The notes below the pieces were generated by a model. It was not told the origin of the DNA, searched no databases, and was given only the letters and a program-made list of their open reading frames with translations. From Bacteroidales bacterium (GTDB lineage Bacteria > Bacteroidota > Bacteroidia > Bacteroidales > UBA3663), in contig JAFYZW010000023.1 of NCBI GenBank assembly GCA_017548545.1, forward strand, positions 1 to 60,726: a stretch of 60,726 nt of DNA, read 5' to 3'. This document shows, piece after piece, positions 38,605-47,164 of this stretch. The position numbers were made by a program, and so were the translations under genes. Position 1 is the first letter of the stretch, and each line of letters begins with the position of its first letter.

Positions 38605-39255
38605 ATGACAACAAAACCGAATTTTAGCGAGTGTGTCTAGTATGCACTCAAGATGAAAGGAATCAATGGAGATTCCTTCGAAGATACGAATCTTAGAGTT
38701 TTCGAACGTCAGACAGCCAATCCTGGCACAGTGTTTACTTCTTTAAGGAAAGGAGGTATCGTTATTCCATTAGTGAATGCTTCTCTTTATGATGGAGACA
38801 GAAATAAGGTAACGACAGTGGTCGTCCTAGGAGCCAATCAAATTACCGATATAGTTGACCTCTACATTCCCGACATGGATGGACCAATGAAGTTCACCAT
38901 TGACAAATTTGTAGAAGCTTGGGAAAAAGCTGGAGGTTATTGCACTACAGCTTTTCCTGATGATCCAGCCACCTATCGTCCCCATTTGACAAATTTGGAG
39001 CAAGTGGAACTGCCAGTGGGGCTAGATGACCTGCGTGAGGCTTTAGCCGAAAATGCGCACGACAGATGGGCCATCGAACGCCAGAGCGAAGGTTGGACGT
39101 TTGGTCACTATCGTGATGATGCAAAACTGAAAACCCCCGACATGGTGCCTTATGCCCAGCTCCCTGAAAGTGAAAAACAATATGACCGCACGATGGCAAT
39201 TGACACGCTTAAACTATTGATCTCATTGGGTTATAAGATAATAGAAAGGGATTGA
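38605..39255 (+). CDS. RyR-domain protein with possible papain/C39-like N-domain (TAG near the 5' end)
   Basis: A cytoplasmic protein with a C-terminal ryanodine-receptor (RyR) domain: LREALAENAHDRWAIERQSE, WTFGHYRDDAKLKTPDMVPY and ALQLSLGYKI-like end helices. Upstream of the first intact ATG (38653, giving 200 aa) the frame is open back to ATG 38605 except for TAG at 38638-38640. The segment before it, FSECV, and after it, YALKMKGI, look like one helix, so the original start was probably 38605. The N-terminal domain (TVFTSLRKGGIVIPLVNASL, TTVVVLGANQITDIVDLYIP) faintly resembles a C39/papain-like fold with Cys10. That is speculative. It follows the secreted-protein gene by 17 bases. Confidence 0.7.
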
Positions 39256-39272
39256 TAAAACAAGATCTTAAT

Positions 39273-40139
39273 ATGGAAAATAATTACATACATGATGTGT
39301 TTATAAGCTACTCGCGGAAGGACACAGCCATTGCAAATATGATATGTCAAGTCTTTGACAAGAATGGCATTACATACTTTATTGACAGGCAAGGAATCGG
39401 AGGTGGGCTAGAGTTCCCTGCTGTCTTAGCCAAAGGAATTAGGGAGTCAAAGGTATTCCTGTTCTTGGCCAGTAAGAACTCATATGAATCCAAGTTCACT
39501 CAAAGTGAAATAGTCTATGCGTTCAATAAGAAGCAGAAACAAGATATTATTCCATACATCATCGATGGCAGCACATTACCTGATGAACTTGAGTTTACTT
39601 TTTCAGCTATCAATTGGAGACGAATTGAAAATCATCCAATTGAAACGATACTGATAGATGACATCTTACAAAAGGTGGGAAAAGAACGAAAAACAAAAAG
39701 CACTAAATCGGGAAACATAGATGATAAGGAAGTAACGGATTTCGCGAGTCCAATTAGTCTCTCAAAAAACAAATTCAACTTTACTGGTAGAACCCTTGCA
39801 ATCATAACATTATCTATCGCAATCTTATCCTTTGTTGTCACACTGTTCCTTCCCAAATCATATATTCACAGCCATTTCTCGACGATTGAAAATATTTGGT
39901 ATTCTTATCTATTATTATTGCTCTTGTTCTTCATAATTGGAATAATCCGACCTGCAAGTATATGTCTTCATACTCGAAAAGAGGTTTCAAAATATTACCT
40001 AAGTTCGATTATAATTGTTTTTATTTCAGCCTGTATAATTACTTCAAATGATCCTCAGGTAGAATATGGATTCGATTTAGAGAATACCTATATTAAAGAT
40101 ACTATCACAGTTGTGTATGATACTATTTCAGTCTCATAA
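39273..40139 (+). CDS. TIR-domain membrane protein
   Basis: A 288-aa protein with an N-terminal TIR domain (residues 1-135: HDVFISYSRKDTAIANMICQ, FIDRQGIGGGLEF, KVFLFLASKNSY). The putative NADase Glu lies in KFTQSEIVYAF. Three hydrophobic segments then follow (about 172-193, 212-232 and 244-262). TIR domains hydrolyse NAD or act as adaptors; membrane tethering suggests a local sensor. The start at 39273 is preferred over the in-frame ATG at 39252, which overlaps the RyR gene's stop. It is the first of seven TIR domains in this island. Confidence 0.87.
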   Translation: MENNYIHDVFISYSRKDTAIANMICQVFDKNGITYFIDRQGIGGGLEFPAVLAKGIRESKVFLFLASKNSYESKFTQSEIVYAFNKKQKQDIIPYIIDGSTLPDELEFTFSAINWRRIENHPIETILIDDILQKVGKERKTKSTKSGNIDDKEVTDFASPISLSKNKFNFTGRTLAIITLSIAILSFVVTLFLPKSYIHSHFSTIENIWYSYLLLLLLFFIIGIIRPASICLHTRKEVSKYYLSSIIIVFISACIITSNDPQVEYGFDLENTYIKDTITVVYDTISVS

Positions 40140-40281
40140 ACTAATCATCTTTCTGAAAAAGTACCAACTGTAATGGTCAAAACACGGCAGCAGAAACAAG
40201 CCAAGTGCTTAGTTAGAGATATAGGGCGACTTTTTCGATACTAATTATCGGTTCATATTAACAAGTTTTTACCTAAAAAAA

Positions 40282-41718
40282 ATGGAACAGTTTAAATACG
40301 ATGTATTTATCAGCTATTCCCGTAAAGACTACGTGGATGAGCAGAAGAACGTGATTCCCGGTAATGTCGTGTCAAAAATCAAAGATGCTTTGACGGAAGC
40401 TGGCATTAGTTATTGGTTCGATGAAGAGGGCATTTATTCTGGAGATAATTTCACCGAGGTAATTGTAAGAAATATTGAAGATTCACAATTGTTTTTATAT
40501 ATTTCGACCGCAAATGCAAACAGATCTCGATGGACCTCCAAAGAGATAGCTACCGCAGACGAACTTGGCAAGAAGATTATCCCTTTGCGCATCGACCGTT
40601 CACCTTATGAACGGTCTGTGATTTTTCGCATTTCGAATCTCAGCTATATCGACTACTATCAGAATCCCGAAAGGGGAATCAATGATCTGGTAACATCAAT
40701 CAAGGCATATCTTGCACAAATTCAGGAGGAAGCCGATCGGAAGAAAGCTGAAGAAGAACAAAGACGAGACGCCGAAAGGAAAAAAGTCGAGGAAGAAAAG
40801 AAAAGAATAGAGCAAGAACAGCAGGATCTGGTCTCAAACATAAAGAAGAAGGTCGTTGTCATAAACAACGAAGAAACCCAATTAGAGATAAACCGCAACA
40901 ACTTGCTCTTAGAAGTGGAGAACGTAGCTAACAAAGTACTAAGAGAAACACTAAAACAATCCATCAATGCTGGCGGTACCATCCATCAGAAATATCAGAA
41001 TGAACTGGCATTGTTGATTCAACAAAATCGACATTATGAAAAATTAATCAAAGAATTACAACACCAAATAGAGCAAGTCAAACCAACATTACTCGAAAAT
41101 GCATCATTGATTCAACAAAATCAAGATTATAAAAAAATAATCGAAGAATTACAATGCCAAATAGAGCAAGTCAAACCAACATTACATGAAAATGACAGAA
41201 CAATTTCACAATTTGAAGAAGATTTGGTTCGAGCAAATACGAGAATTAAAGAACTCGAAACCGCGCTAAGTGCGACCGCCACAATGCAAAAGTCTCATGA
41301 GCCAACAGAGATTGAATTAAAGGAATGGAACTGGGGCGCATTCTTTTTCTCTTGGATTTGGGGAATTCACAACAAACTATATTGGAGGAGCTTGGCTATA
41401 CTTGTTTTATGGATTATCGAGTTCTTGCAATGTACTGCTTTTATATTGTTTGAATACAACCCGACAAAATGGGTTCGCAATAATTCATTTTTAAAAAGTA
41501 TGAACAATCTCAATCCTTGGATTATTCCTATTCTTCTTTTGGTTGTATCTCTCGTTTTGGGACTCTATGGAAGTAGATGGGCCTGGCAATCGAAAAAATG
41601 GGATAGTTGGGAACAATTCCAGATAGCAAAAAGGAGATGGAACAAAGCTATATTATGGGCTATTCCTATAATGATAATAATGGTAATTGCAGGAATTGCC
41701 ATAAGTAATTTGGCATAA
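40282..41718 (+). CDS. TIR, long coiled coil and C-terminal TM (DUF2628-like) protein
   Basis: A 478-aa protein. The TIR domain (5-140: YDVFISYSRKDYVDEQKNV, GISYWFDEEGIYSGDNF) keeps the Glu in RWTSKEIATA. A highly charged coiled coil (about 145-345) contains a recent 93-bp tandem duplication. The C-terminus carries a WNWGAFFFSWIWGIHNKLYW motif followed by hydrophobic segments, as in DUF2628-type small membrane domains. It is closely related to the gene at 47161 in the TIR region and the start of the coiled coil; nucleotide similarity is obvious by eye. The C-termini differ. It could assemble as a membrane-anchored filament whose TIR domains cluster on activation. Confidence 0.88.
   Translation: MEQFKYDVFISYSRKDYVDEQKNVIPGNVVSKIKDALTEAGISYWFDEEGIYSGDNFTEVIVRNIEDSQLFLYISTANANRSRWTSKEIATADELGKKIIPLRIDRSPYERSVIFRISNLSYIDYYQNPERGINDLVTSIKAYLAQIQEEADRKKAEEEQRRDAERKKVEEEKKRIEQEQQDLVSNIKKKVVVINNEETQLEINRNNLLLEVENVANKVLRETLKQSINAGGTIHQKYQNELALLIQQNRHYEKLIKELQHQIEQVKPTLLENASLIQQNQDYKKIIEELQCQIEQVKPTLHENDRTISQFEEDLVRANTRIKELETALSATATMQKSHEPTEIELKEWNWGAFFFSWIWGIHNKLYWRSLAILVLWIIEFLQCTAFILFEYNPTKWVRNNSFLKSMNNLNPWIIPILLLVVSLVLGLYGSRWAWQSKKWDSWEQFQIAKRRWNKAILWAIPIMIIMVIAGIAISNLA
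41014..41199. repeat. 93-bp in-gene tandem duplication
   Basis: Two adjacent 93-bp copies (41014-41106 and 41107-41199) begin TTGATTCAACAAAATC and encode two 31-residue coiled-coil units ending QIEQVKPTL. They keep frame, so the coiled coil was lengthened by a recent duplication. Confidence 0.85.
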
Positions 41719-41758
41719 TAAAGCTTCCTATATTTGTAAAACTTAAAATAATATTATT

Positions 41759-44700
41759 ATGAATTACATTAAAACCTGTCCTTATTGTGGCACTTCACTT
41801 ATGATAAATAAGCTGCCAGTGGAAAAATCAGCCAATAGATGTCCACATTGTCAAAATATTATCCTCCTAACAGACTATGGAGAAACTATCAAGAAACCAT
41901 ATGTATATAAATGTCACAAATGTGGGGACATATCAATTTTCGAAAATAGAGTTCCATATGTGAAATGCGACAAGTGTGGAGAACTCTATCAAACAACTCC
42001 TACAGGAAACAATATGATTGAGATCGATTTGCTGGCAAAAGGTGATAAGGGGGAATTACCATTTAAGAAAAAGAAAGATAGATATATTGCAGCCCGTAAC
42101 AAGTGGCGTATGTTATCCAGCAAAACAAAAGCCACAATATGCGCATGTGCCATAGCGTTACTCTGCATTGCAGGTTGTGCTTACTATTTTTCCCTTCCTC
42201 CAGCAATCGAGGAATCTCAAGCCTATGCTCAAATGACGGATTTCTGGGAAGAATTCCGAGAAAAGAATCCATATAATTTTCAAACTATAGGATTAAAACA
42301 TTTTGAAGACAACAGCTATCTTGCCTTAATAAGCGAACCAACAGAAAATGTTTCTGAAAAAGACCTACATGCCATCTTTGAGAAGTATAACTGCGAGTTC
42401 AGAACCTTCAAGAAAAAAATAGGTTATGACGGATGGCTACAGGATGCTGTTGTATCCTTCAATGATGCATCGGAGGGAGACATTGTGAAAATTGCAAAAA
42501 AACTCCATCTATTACTCTATGGCACCGATTATAAAGCAGCATTTATGGATCTTTCCATTATTCCTGAGCACACTTCTTTCTCAGAACACAATCTAAATTA
42601 CCAGGTTTCAGAAGAAGAGTTGCGTCAATGGTTAATTACAGACAATGAACCTTTGGTCAATGTTGACGACTCGACAAAAGAAACAACTCTATCAATTTGT
42701 TTAGACAACGAAGGAGAGGATCAAGTATTGATGAGCAAGACTCCCGGTTTAATTGTATGGGTTACAAATACCGGTTGGAGAGATTTCGAAGAATTCAAAG
42801 TAGCTGCCCGAAAATTTGCAATTGACTCCGATATTATATTTGGAGCAATTGCAAATGATCGACGTGTCGCGATTATTGCTCGAGAACGATGCATACCTGC
42901 TTATGAGCTTCCTCCCATGCGGCAAGAGACATTGCATCTTCTCGCTTCAACAGAAGAAGAAGAATTAGCACAAAGTTACGAAAGGACAAGCCTATTTGCA
43001 GGGAAACAGCCCGGAGGCAAAGATTATGCTCCTATCTATCTCAGTGATGAACTATGGCATACTGAATATGGTAATATATTAAACATTACAGACCAAATGC
43101 TTAAATCGTGGTCTGAAAATGGAACAATCGAATATACAGAATTCAAATATCCAAAACCCGTAAACTGGACTTTCGCGAAAGGGGTCAGAACGGACCTCGG
43201 GGTTAGTGAATTAACGTACAATTGGAATACTGCAGGTGTTGGCTATGAGGTCGGAGATGATGACTACACAATTTATGCACTTAATCGTACAGGTTCACTT
43301 CCTGTCAGCTATATTCCAGGAGAAACAGAAGGTATATCCGACAAGGATCCTGTCTACCGAGCTGAAGAACAAGCATACGATTTCTTCTCAGAACTATCAT
43401 CACCCGAATTAGTAAAAGTTGTTCAATACGTTTCTATGTATCAAATATTCAGAAACTTTGACATACGTTGTTCCAGTTATATATATGACTCCGAAAACGT
43501 GATGTCGGTACCCGAAGAATTAGTAGAGCAGGCGAGACAAACATTGTCGGCTGTTGCGAGTTTTGGCATAGAAGAAAAAAGGGAAATAGCTGAAAAATAT
43601 GATTTAGAAATAATATCAGAAACTGATTATCAAAAAAGTAAAGACTATTATTATGGATTTCCTGTAAATGGTGATTATCGTATTACGAAAAAAGGGAAAT
43701 CCAGTGATAGCTTTTGGCCAGTTTTAAGGGCAAGTTCTTTGATTATGGATTTAGATTCTATTCATGATGCCCTCAACTATATTAAAGCAGACCGAGCATT
43801 TATGAATTGTCTTCCAGAATATCTCTTGGACAGGAATGGAACTGACTTGGAATATGACGGGAATGCCGATAATCCCATTTCAAATATCACTTTGCTAAAT
43901 GGCTTATCAATTGGTTCTTCAAAAAAACACTTTAACAATTATGTTGATCGAATCTACTATGTGCTCTCGGCTTTAGGAAAAAGAGGATTTAAAATGCAAG
44001 AATTCAACTTCATTGTTGGGTCCATTAGCGTCGAAGAAAGCAAGGAATTGTATCTGAAAGAGAATGAGAATAAGTCAAAAACATGGATGAAATGTCCCAC
44101 AATTGTTGAGTCATGGAATGCCATGGATTCAGTTAATAGTGTCGGTGGGCATAACCTCGATTCTAAAGTAACTAAATTCAGGATAGCCAAAGATCTCAAA
44201 CCTGGACAAACCAGGGAAACAGTCGTCAATGGCAGAAAAGTCATTGAGATTTCTAAGGCAGACATGAGAGCGCGTGGCACAGATCCCAAATATCTGCGCC
44301 GTGTAGGTCGATTGGAAAACAGTAAATTGCTACAAACAGAAATACCAGTTCGTCCCAAATCAACTGTTCTTAGAGATGTATCGAATCGAACCTCAAGAGG
44401 TTACAATGTGAATGACCATTTAACTATCCATGCTAAAGGATCTGCTTTCGAGATTGAAGGGAGGAAAGTTACTCTTACGGAATTGTTTGACCACATCTCT
44501 GAAAGTATGGCCAATGGAACTGCTCCTGTTAAGGAAATAGAGATTGTTGGTCTTGACAGAGCAGGAACGGAGGTGAATGCTATTATTGATGGTATTTCCT
44601 ATCATATGCCAAAAGGACAAAGGGCAAATCTAGCAGCCGCCAAGTATGACTTTGCTAGTCACTCTGTGGAAATCAGTGGGGATAAAGCAATCATTAAAAT

Positions 44701-45049
44701 TCCAATTAAAGCTGGTAAAGTTGAATATGGTAGCACATCACAAGTATCAGAGGCAGGCTTCGGTGTTACTAGCAAAAAGATACAAATGCTAGACATAAAA
44801 TCGGGAGAACTAATCTTTGAAGTTCCTAAATCGAAATTGCAAACTTTCTTGGATCTTCTCAAGGCTTACTTTAAGGAAAAAAGAGAGTATTTTGATGAAT
44901 TAAGACTTCGTCAAAAAATGAAACAATATGACATCGATCCTTCGGAATATATGGAAAAACAGCACCTTAAAGTTGCAAAAATGGAATTCAACAAACATCA
45001 AAACCAGATAGATTATGTTTGGACTATTCAAAAAGAAAAAACTGCCTAA
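41759..45049 (+). CDS. Large zinc-ribbon membrane protein of unknown function (1096 aa)
   Basis: The largest protein of the island. The N-terminus carries two zinc-ribbon-like units: Cys7/Cys10/Cys28/Cys31 and Cys52/Cys55/Cys70/Cys73 (CPYC, CPHC, CHKC, CDKC). A Lys-rich segment (KKKKDR) and a TM helix (ATICACAIALLCIAGCAYYF, about 125-144) follow. About 950 residues remain for which I recognise no domain. The last ~200 residues (ISKADMRARGTDPKYLRRVG to the helical KAYFKEKREYFDELRLRQK) look like a separate charged, partly helical region. It overlaps the next gene by 35 bases. A possible platform or sensor; it deserves a structure-based search. Confidence 0.75.
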   Translation: MNYIKTCPYCGTSLMINKLPVEKSANRCPHCQNIILLTDYGETIKKPYVYKCHKCGDISIFENRVPYVKCDKCGELYQTTPTGNNMIEIDLLAKGDKGELPFKKKKDRYIAARNKWRMLSSKTKATICACAIALLCIAGCAYYFSLPPAIEESQAYAQMTDFWEEFREKNPYNFQTIGLKHFEDNSYLALISEPTENVSEKDLHAIFEKYNCEFRTFKKKIGYDGWLQDAVVSFNDASEGDIVKIAKKLHLLLYGTDYKAAFMDLSIIPEHTSFSEHNLNYQVSEEELRQWLITDNEPLVNVDDSTKETTLSICLDNEGEDQVLMSKTPGLIVWVTNTGWRDFEEFKVAARKFAIDSDIIFGAIANDRRVAIIARERCIPAYELPPMRQETLHLLASTEEEELAQSYERTSLFAGKQPGGKDYAPIYLSDELWHTEYGNILNITDQMLKSWSENGTIEYTEFKYPKPVNWTFAKGVRTDLGVSELTYNWNTAGVGYEVGDDDYTIYALNRTGSLPVSYIPGETEGISDKDPVYRAEEQAYDFFSELSSPELVKVVQYVSMYQIFRNFDIRCSSYIYDSENVMSVPEELVEQARQTLSAVASFGIEEKREIAEKYDLEIISETDYQKSKDYYYGFPVNGDYRITKKGKSSDSFWPVLRASSLIMDLDSIHDALNYIKADRAFMNCLPEYLLDRNGTDLEYDGNADNPISNITLLNGLSIGSSKKHFNNYVDRIYYVLSALGKRGFKMQEFNFIVGSISVEESKELYLKENENKSKTWMKCPTIVESWNAMDSVNSVGGHNLDSKVTKFRIAKDLKPGQTRETVVNGRKVIEISKADMRARGTDPKYLRRVGRLENSKLLQTEIPVRPKSTVLRDVSNRTSRGYNVNDHLTIHAKGSAFEIEGRKVTLTELFDHISESMANGTAPVKEIEIVGLDRAGTEVNAIIDGISYHMPKGQRANLAAAKYDFASHSVEISGDKAIIKIPIKAGKVEYGSTSQVSEAGFGVTSKKIQMLDIKSGELIFEVPKSKLQTFLDLLKAYFKEKREYFDELRLRQKMKQYDIDPSEYMEKQHLKVAKMEFNKHQNQIDYVWTIQKEKTA

Positions 45050-46793
45050 AAAGGTTCTTCTGTTGTGTGCCATACCATACGACAAAGAGAGCTTCATAAC
45101 TAGTTACAAGACAGGAGAGTCGGATTTCATCCGTTCTTTAGCCAATCTATATGGTACAGATTCTATTTCTGAAATATGGGAAAGATATGCACAAACAGCT
45201 GCATTGTTACGACAGACAATGCAAAGTGCTTCAAAACTTGGTGCAACCATCATTGAGCATACATCCATTGACAGTTTCAGCAGGTTGAATGAGTATGATA
45301 TAATAATATTGATTGCTCATCATTCTGACAATTCAGATGAAATAGAGTTACAAGGGCATTTGGTTTCTACAAAGAATCTCATTCAAGCAATTCCGCTTGA
45401 CACGAATGCGATTATCGATATGACCTCTTGTTACTCTGCATTTCTTTTACCCAAAATTAAAGCACGAATTCCACAAAGCACAATAATAGGCATAGATATT
45501 GCCACATCTCTTCCTCTTCGACTAATTCTTCTTGAGGAAACCTTACAACTTCTATGCAAAAAGAGTAATCTTAGCTATAAAGAAGCATTGGTGGAAACTT
45601 TGCGAAAAATACCTTCAGCACCAGATTCGTCATCCATCAAAGAGCAGACAAAAGAATCTGTCAAATTAGGAAGCAATAAACTCAAATCTACCATTTATGC
45701 CCCTAATGAAGCAAGGAAAGGCGACGAGTTTATGGTCTCAGTTTTTTTGCACAAACCAGAAGAGAGTGAAGAAGTGGAATTGATGGCAAAAGTATTGGAC
45801 GATAATGCCACATTACGTAATTCCAAATCATTAAATGTTAAAATAGCGAAAGGGGACAAAATCGATTTTCAGTTATCCTGTGCAGCAGGTGGCTCTTCTG
45901 ATTTTTCGTTTGACGAAAATAAAAAAGGACTTATTTGGGATAATGAAATGTCAAGTGTTGAGTTTTGTGTATCCATTAGCCCAAACTGTACAAAAAAAGC
46001 ATTCATCGGAAAGCTGAAGATTGCCGTCAATAAAGCCCCAGCAGGAGAGATGCTATTCAAAACAGACATTATTGAGCAAACCAATCTCAATATCAAGAAA
46101 GAATGTGCAGAACTCCATTTTATCTCTTATAACCCCATTGAAGAACAAAAGAACAGCGAGGAAGAACTTCTTTTCAAGTTAAAAGGGCAAGAAACCAATC
46201 TTCAGGAGCGTCTTTCATCCTTGAATCCGACAGATTCATTATACGCTCAAACCCAACTTGATCTGAATGTTTGCAAAAAATGCATTGATCTTATAAGCGA
46301 ATCGCGTTCCACTCCCAAGAACCGAATGCTTAAAGTTTTCATCAGTTCAACGTCAGATTTAAAACCATTCCGTCAAGTAGTTCGAGACCAGATAGAATCT
46401 TGTGAAATGTATCCTGATATGTATGAGCTTTGGGGGCAAGGGAATGATTACCCAAGAGATATGTGTTGCAGACATGTACTTGACTCTGACATATTTGTAT
46501 GTCTATTGGGGGCAAAATATGGATATGTAGAACCAGCATGGGGAATGTCGATGACAGAAATTGAATTCCGCGTGGCATTGAAATCCGGCAAACCAATCCT
46601 CGTTTATATTCATAACCAATATAAAGAGGAAATGAAAAAACTTCTCCCCGAAAATACAATCGCAGTTGAACTGCAAAATAAACTCATTGACGAATTAAGA
46701 GAAAAAAGAATGGTGGGATTCTTCTCTAGTGAAATGAGTTTAGCCTTATTGTCAATCGCTGAATTATCAACTCTTAAACATAAAATCTCATGA
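45015..46793 (+). CDS. Caspase/CHAT-like domain, beta-sandwich and DUF4062 protein
   Basis: A 592-aa cytoplasmic protein with three modules. Residues 10-200 resemble a CHAT/caspase-like fold, with candidate catalytic His102 or His103 (ILIAHHSDN) and Cys139 (DMTSCYSAF). A beta-sandwich (about 225-355) begins IYAPNEARKGDEFMVSVFLH and recurs in the transglutaminase-kinase-TIR protein at 54168. Residues about 436-592 form a DUF4062 domain (RMLKVFISSTSDLKPFRQVV, SDIFVCLLGAKYGYVEP), a TIR-related Rossmann fold common in bacterial NTPase signalling proteins. It overlaps the zinc-ribbon gene upstream by 35 bases and the Sel1-like gene downstream by ATGA. This would place a second protease-like activity under the same control. 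Confidence 0.78.
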   Translation: MFGLFKKKKLPKKVLLLCAIPYDKESFITSYKTGESDFIRSLANLYGTDSISEIWERYAQTAALLRQTMQSASKLGATIIEHTSIDSFSRLNEYDIIILIAHHSDNSDEIELQGHLVSTKNLIQAIPLDTNAIIDMTSCYSAFLLPKIKARIPQSTIIGIDIATSLPLRLILLEETLQLLCKKSNLSYKEALVETLRKIPSAPDSSSIKEQTKESVKLGSNKLKSTIYAPNEARKGDEFMVSVFLHKPEESEEVELMAKVLDDNATLRNSKSLNVKIAKGDKIDFQLSCAAGGSSDFSFDENKKGLIWDNEMSSVEFCVSISPNCTKKAFIGKLKIAVNKAPAGEMLFKTDIIEQTNLNIKKECAELHFISYNPIEEQKNSEEELLFKLKGQETNLQERLSSLNPTDSLYAQTQLDLNVCKKCIDLISESRSTPKNRMLKVFISSTSDLKPFRQVVRDQIESCEMYPDMYELWGQGNDYPRDMCCRHVLDSDIFVCLLGAKYGYVEPAWGMSMTEIEFRVALKSGKPILVYIHNQYKEEMKKLLPENTIAVELQNKLIDELREKRMVGFFSSEMSLALLSIAELSTLKHKIS

Positions 46794-47164
46794 AAGAACC
46801 ATTAAAAGACAGAATTGATGTTTTGTTCGAGAAAGCCAAATCTGGAGATTCTCAAGCACAACTAAAGTTAGCCAAATGTTTTTACTCAGGCAAATTAGTA
46901 GAACAATCTTTAGAACAAGCCAAGTATTGGGCATTTAAAGCAATTTTGGCAGAAAATAAGGATGCTTCCAAATTCTATGAAACAATAATCAACAACAAAT
47001 GATCCCCAACACTCCCCAAAGAGCTTCTTTCTTATGCAGCCAATATCTTTGAACGAAATTCATGGGCCAAGAAGATAATGTATTTGTCAGACAAAGGGAA
47101 CAGAAGAGTCAATTACCTCATAAAAACCGACAACAGAATTTTACACAAAAAAGGCTATATATGA
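46790..47164 (+). CDS. Sel1-like repeat protein (in-frame TGA at codon 71)
   Basis: The reading from ATG 46790 gives 70 residues with a Sel1-like alpha repeat (EKAKSGDSQAQLKLAKCFYS, LEQAKYWAFKAI) before TGA 47000-47002. The same frame then continues open for 53 codons (SPTLPKELLSYAANIFERN, WAKKIMYLSDKGNRRVNYLI) and ends at TGA 47162-47164. That TGA overlaps the ATG of the next TIR gene (ATGA), as at the gene's own start. This coupling suggests that the original protein was 124 codons and that the internal TGA is a lesion or a recoded codon. Sel1 repeats are protein-interaction modules. The short form may still fold as a single repeat. Confidence 0.65.

Noticed and set aside
47062..47160. Earlier start for the second TIR-coiled-coil gene
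   Set aside because: The extension lies in the upstream Sel1-like gene's reading region; ATG 47161 begins exactly at the TIR motif and overlaps the upstream frame by ATGA.
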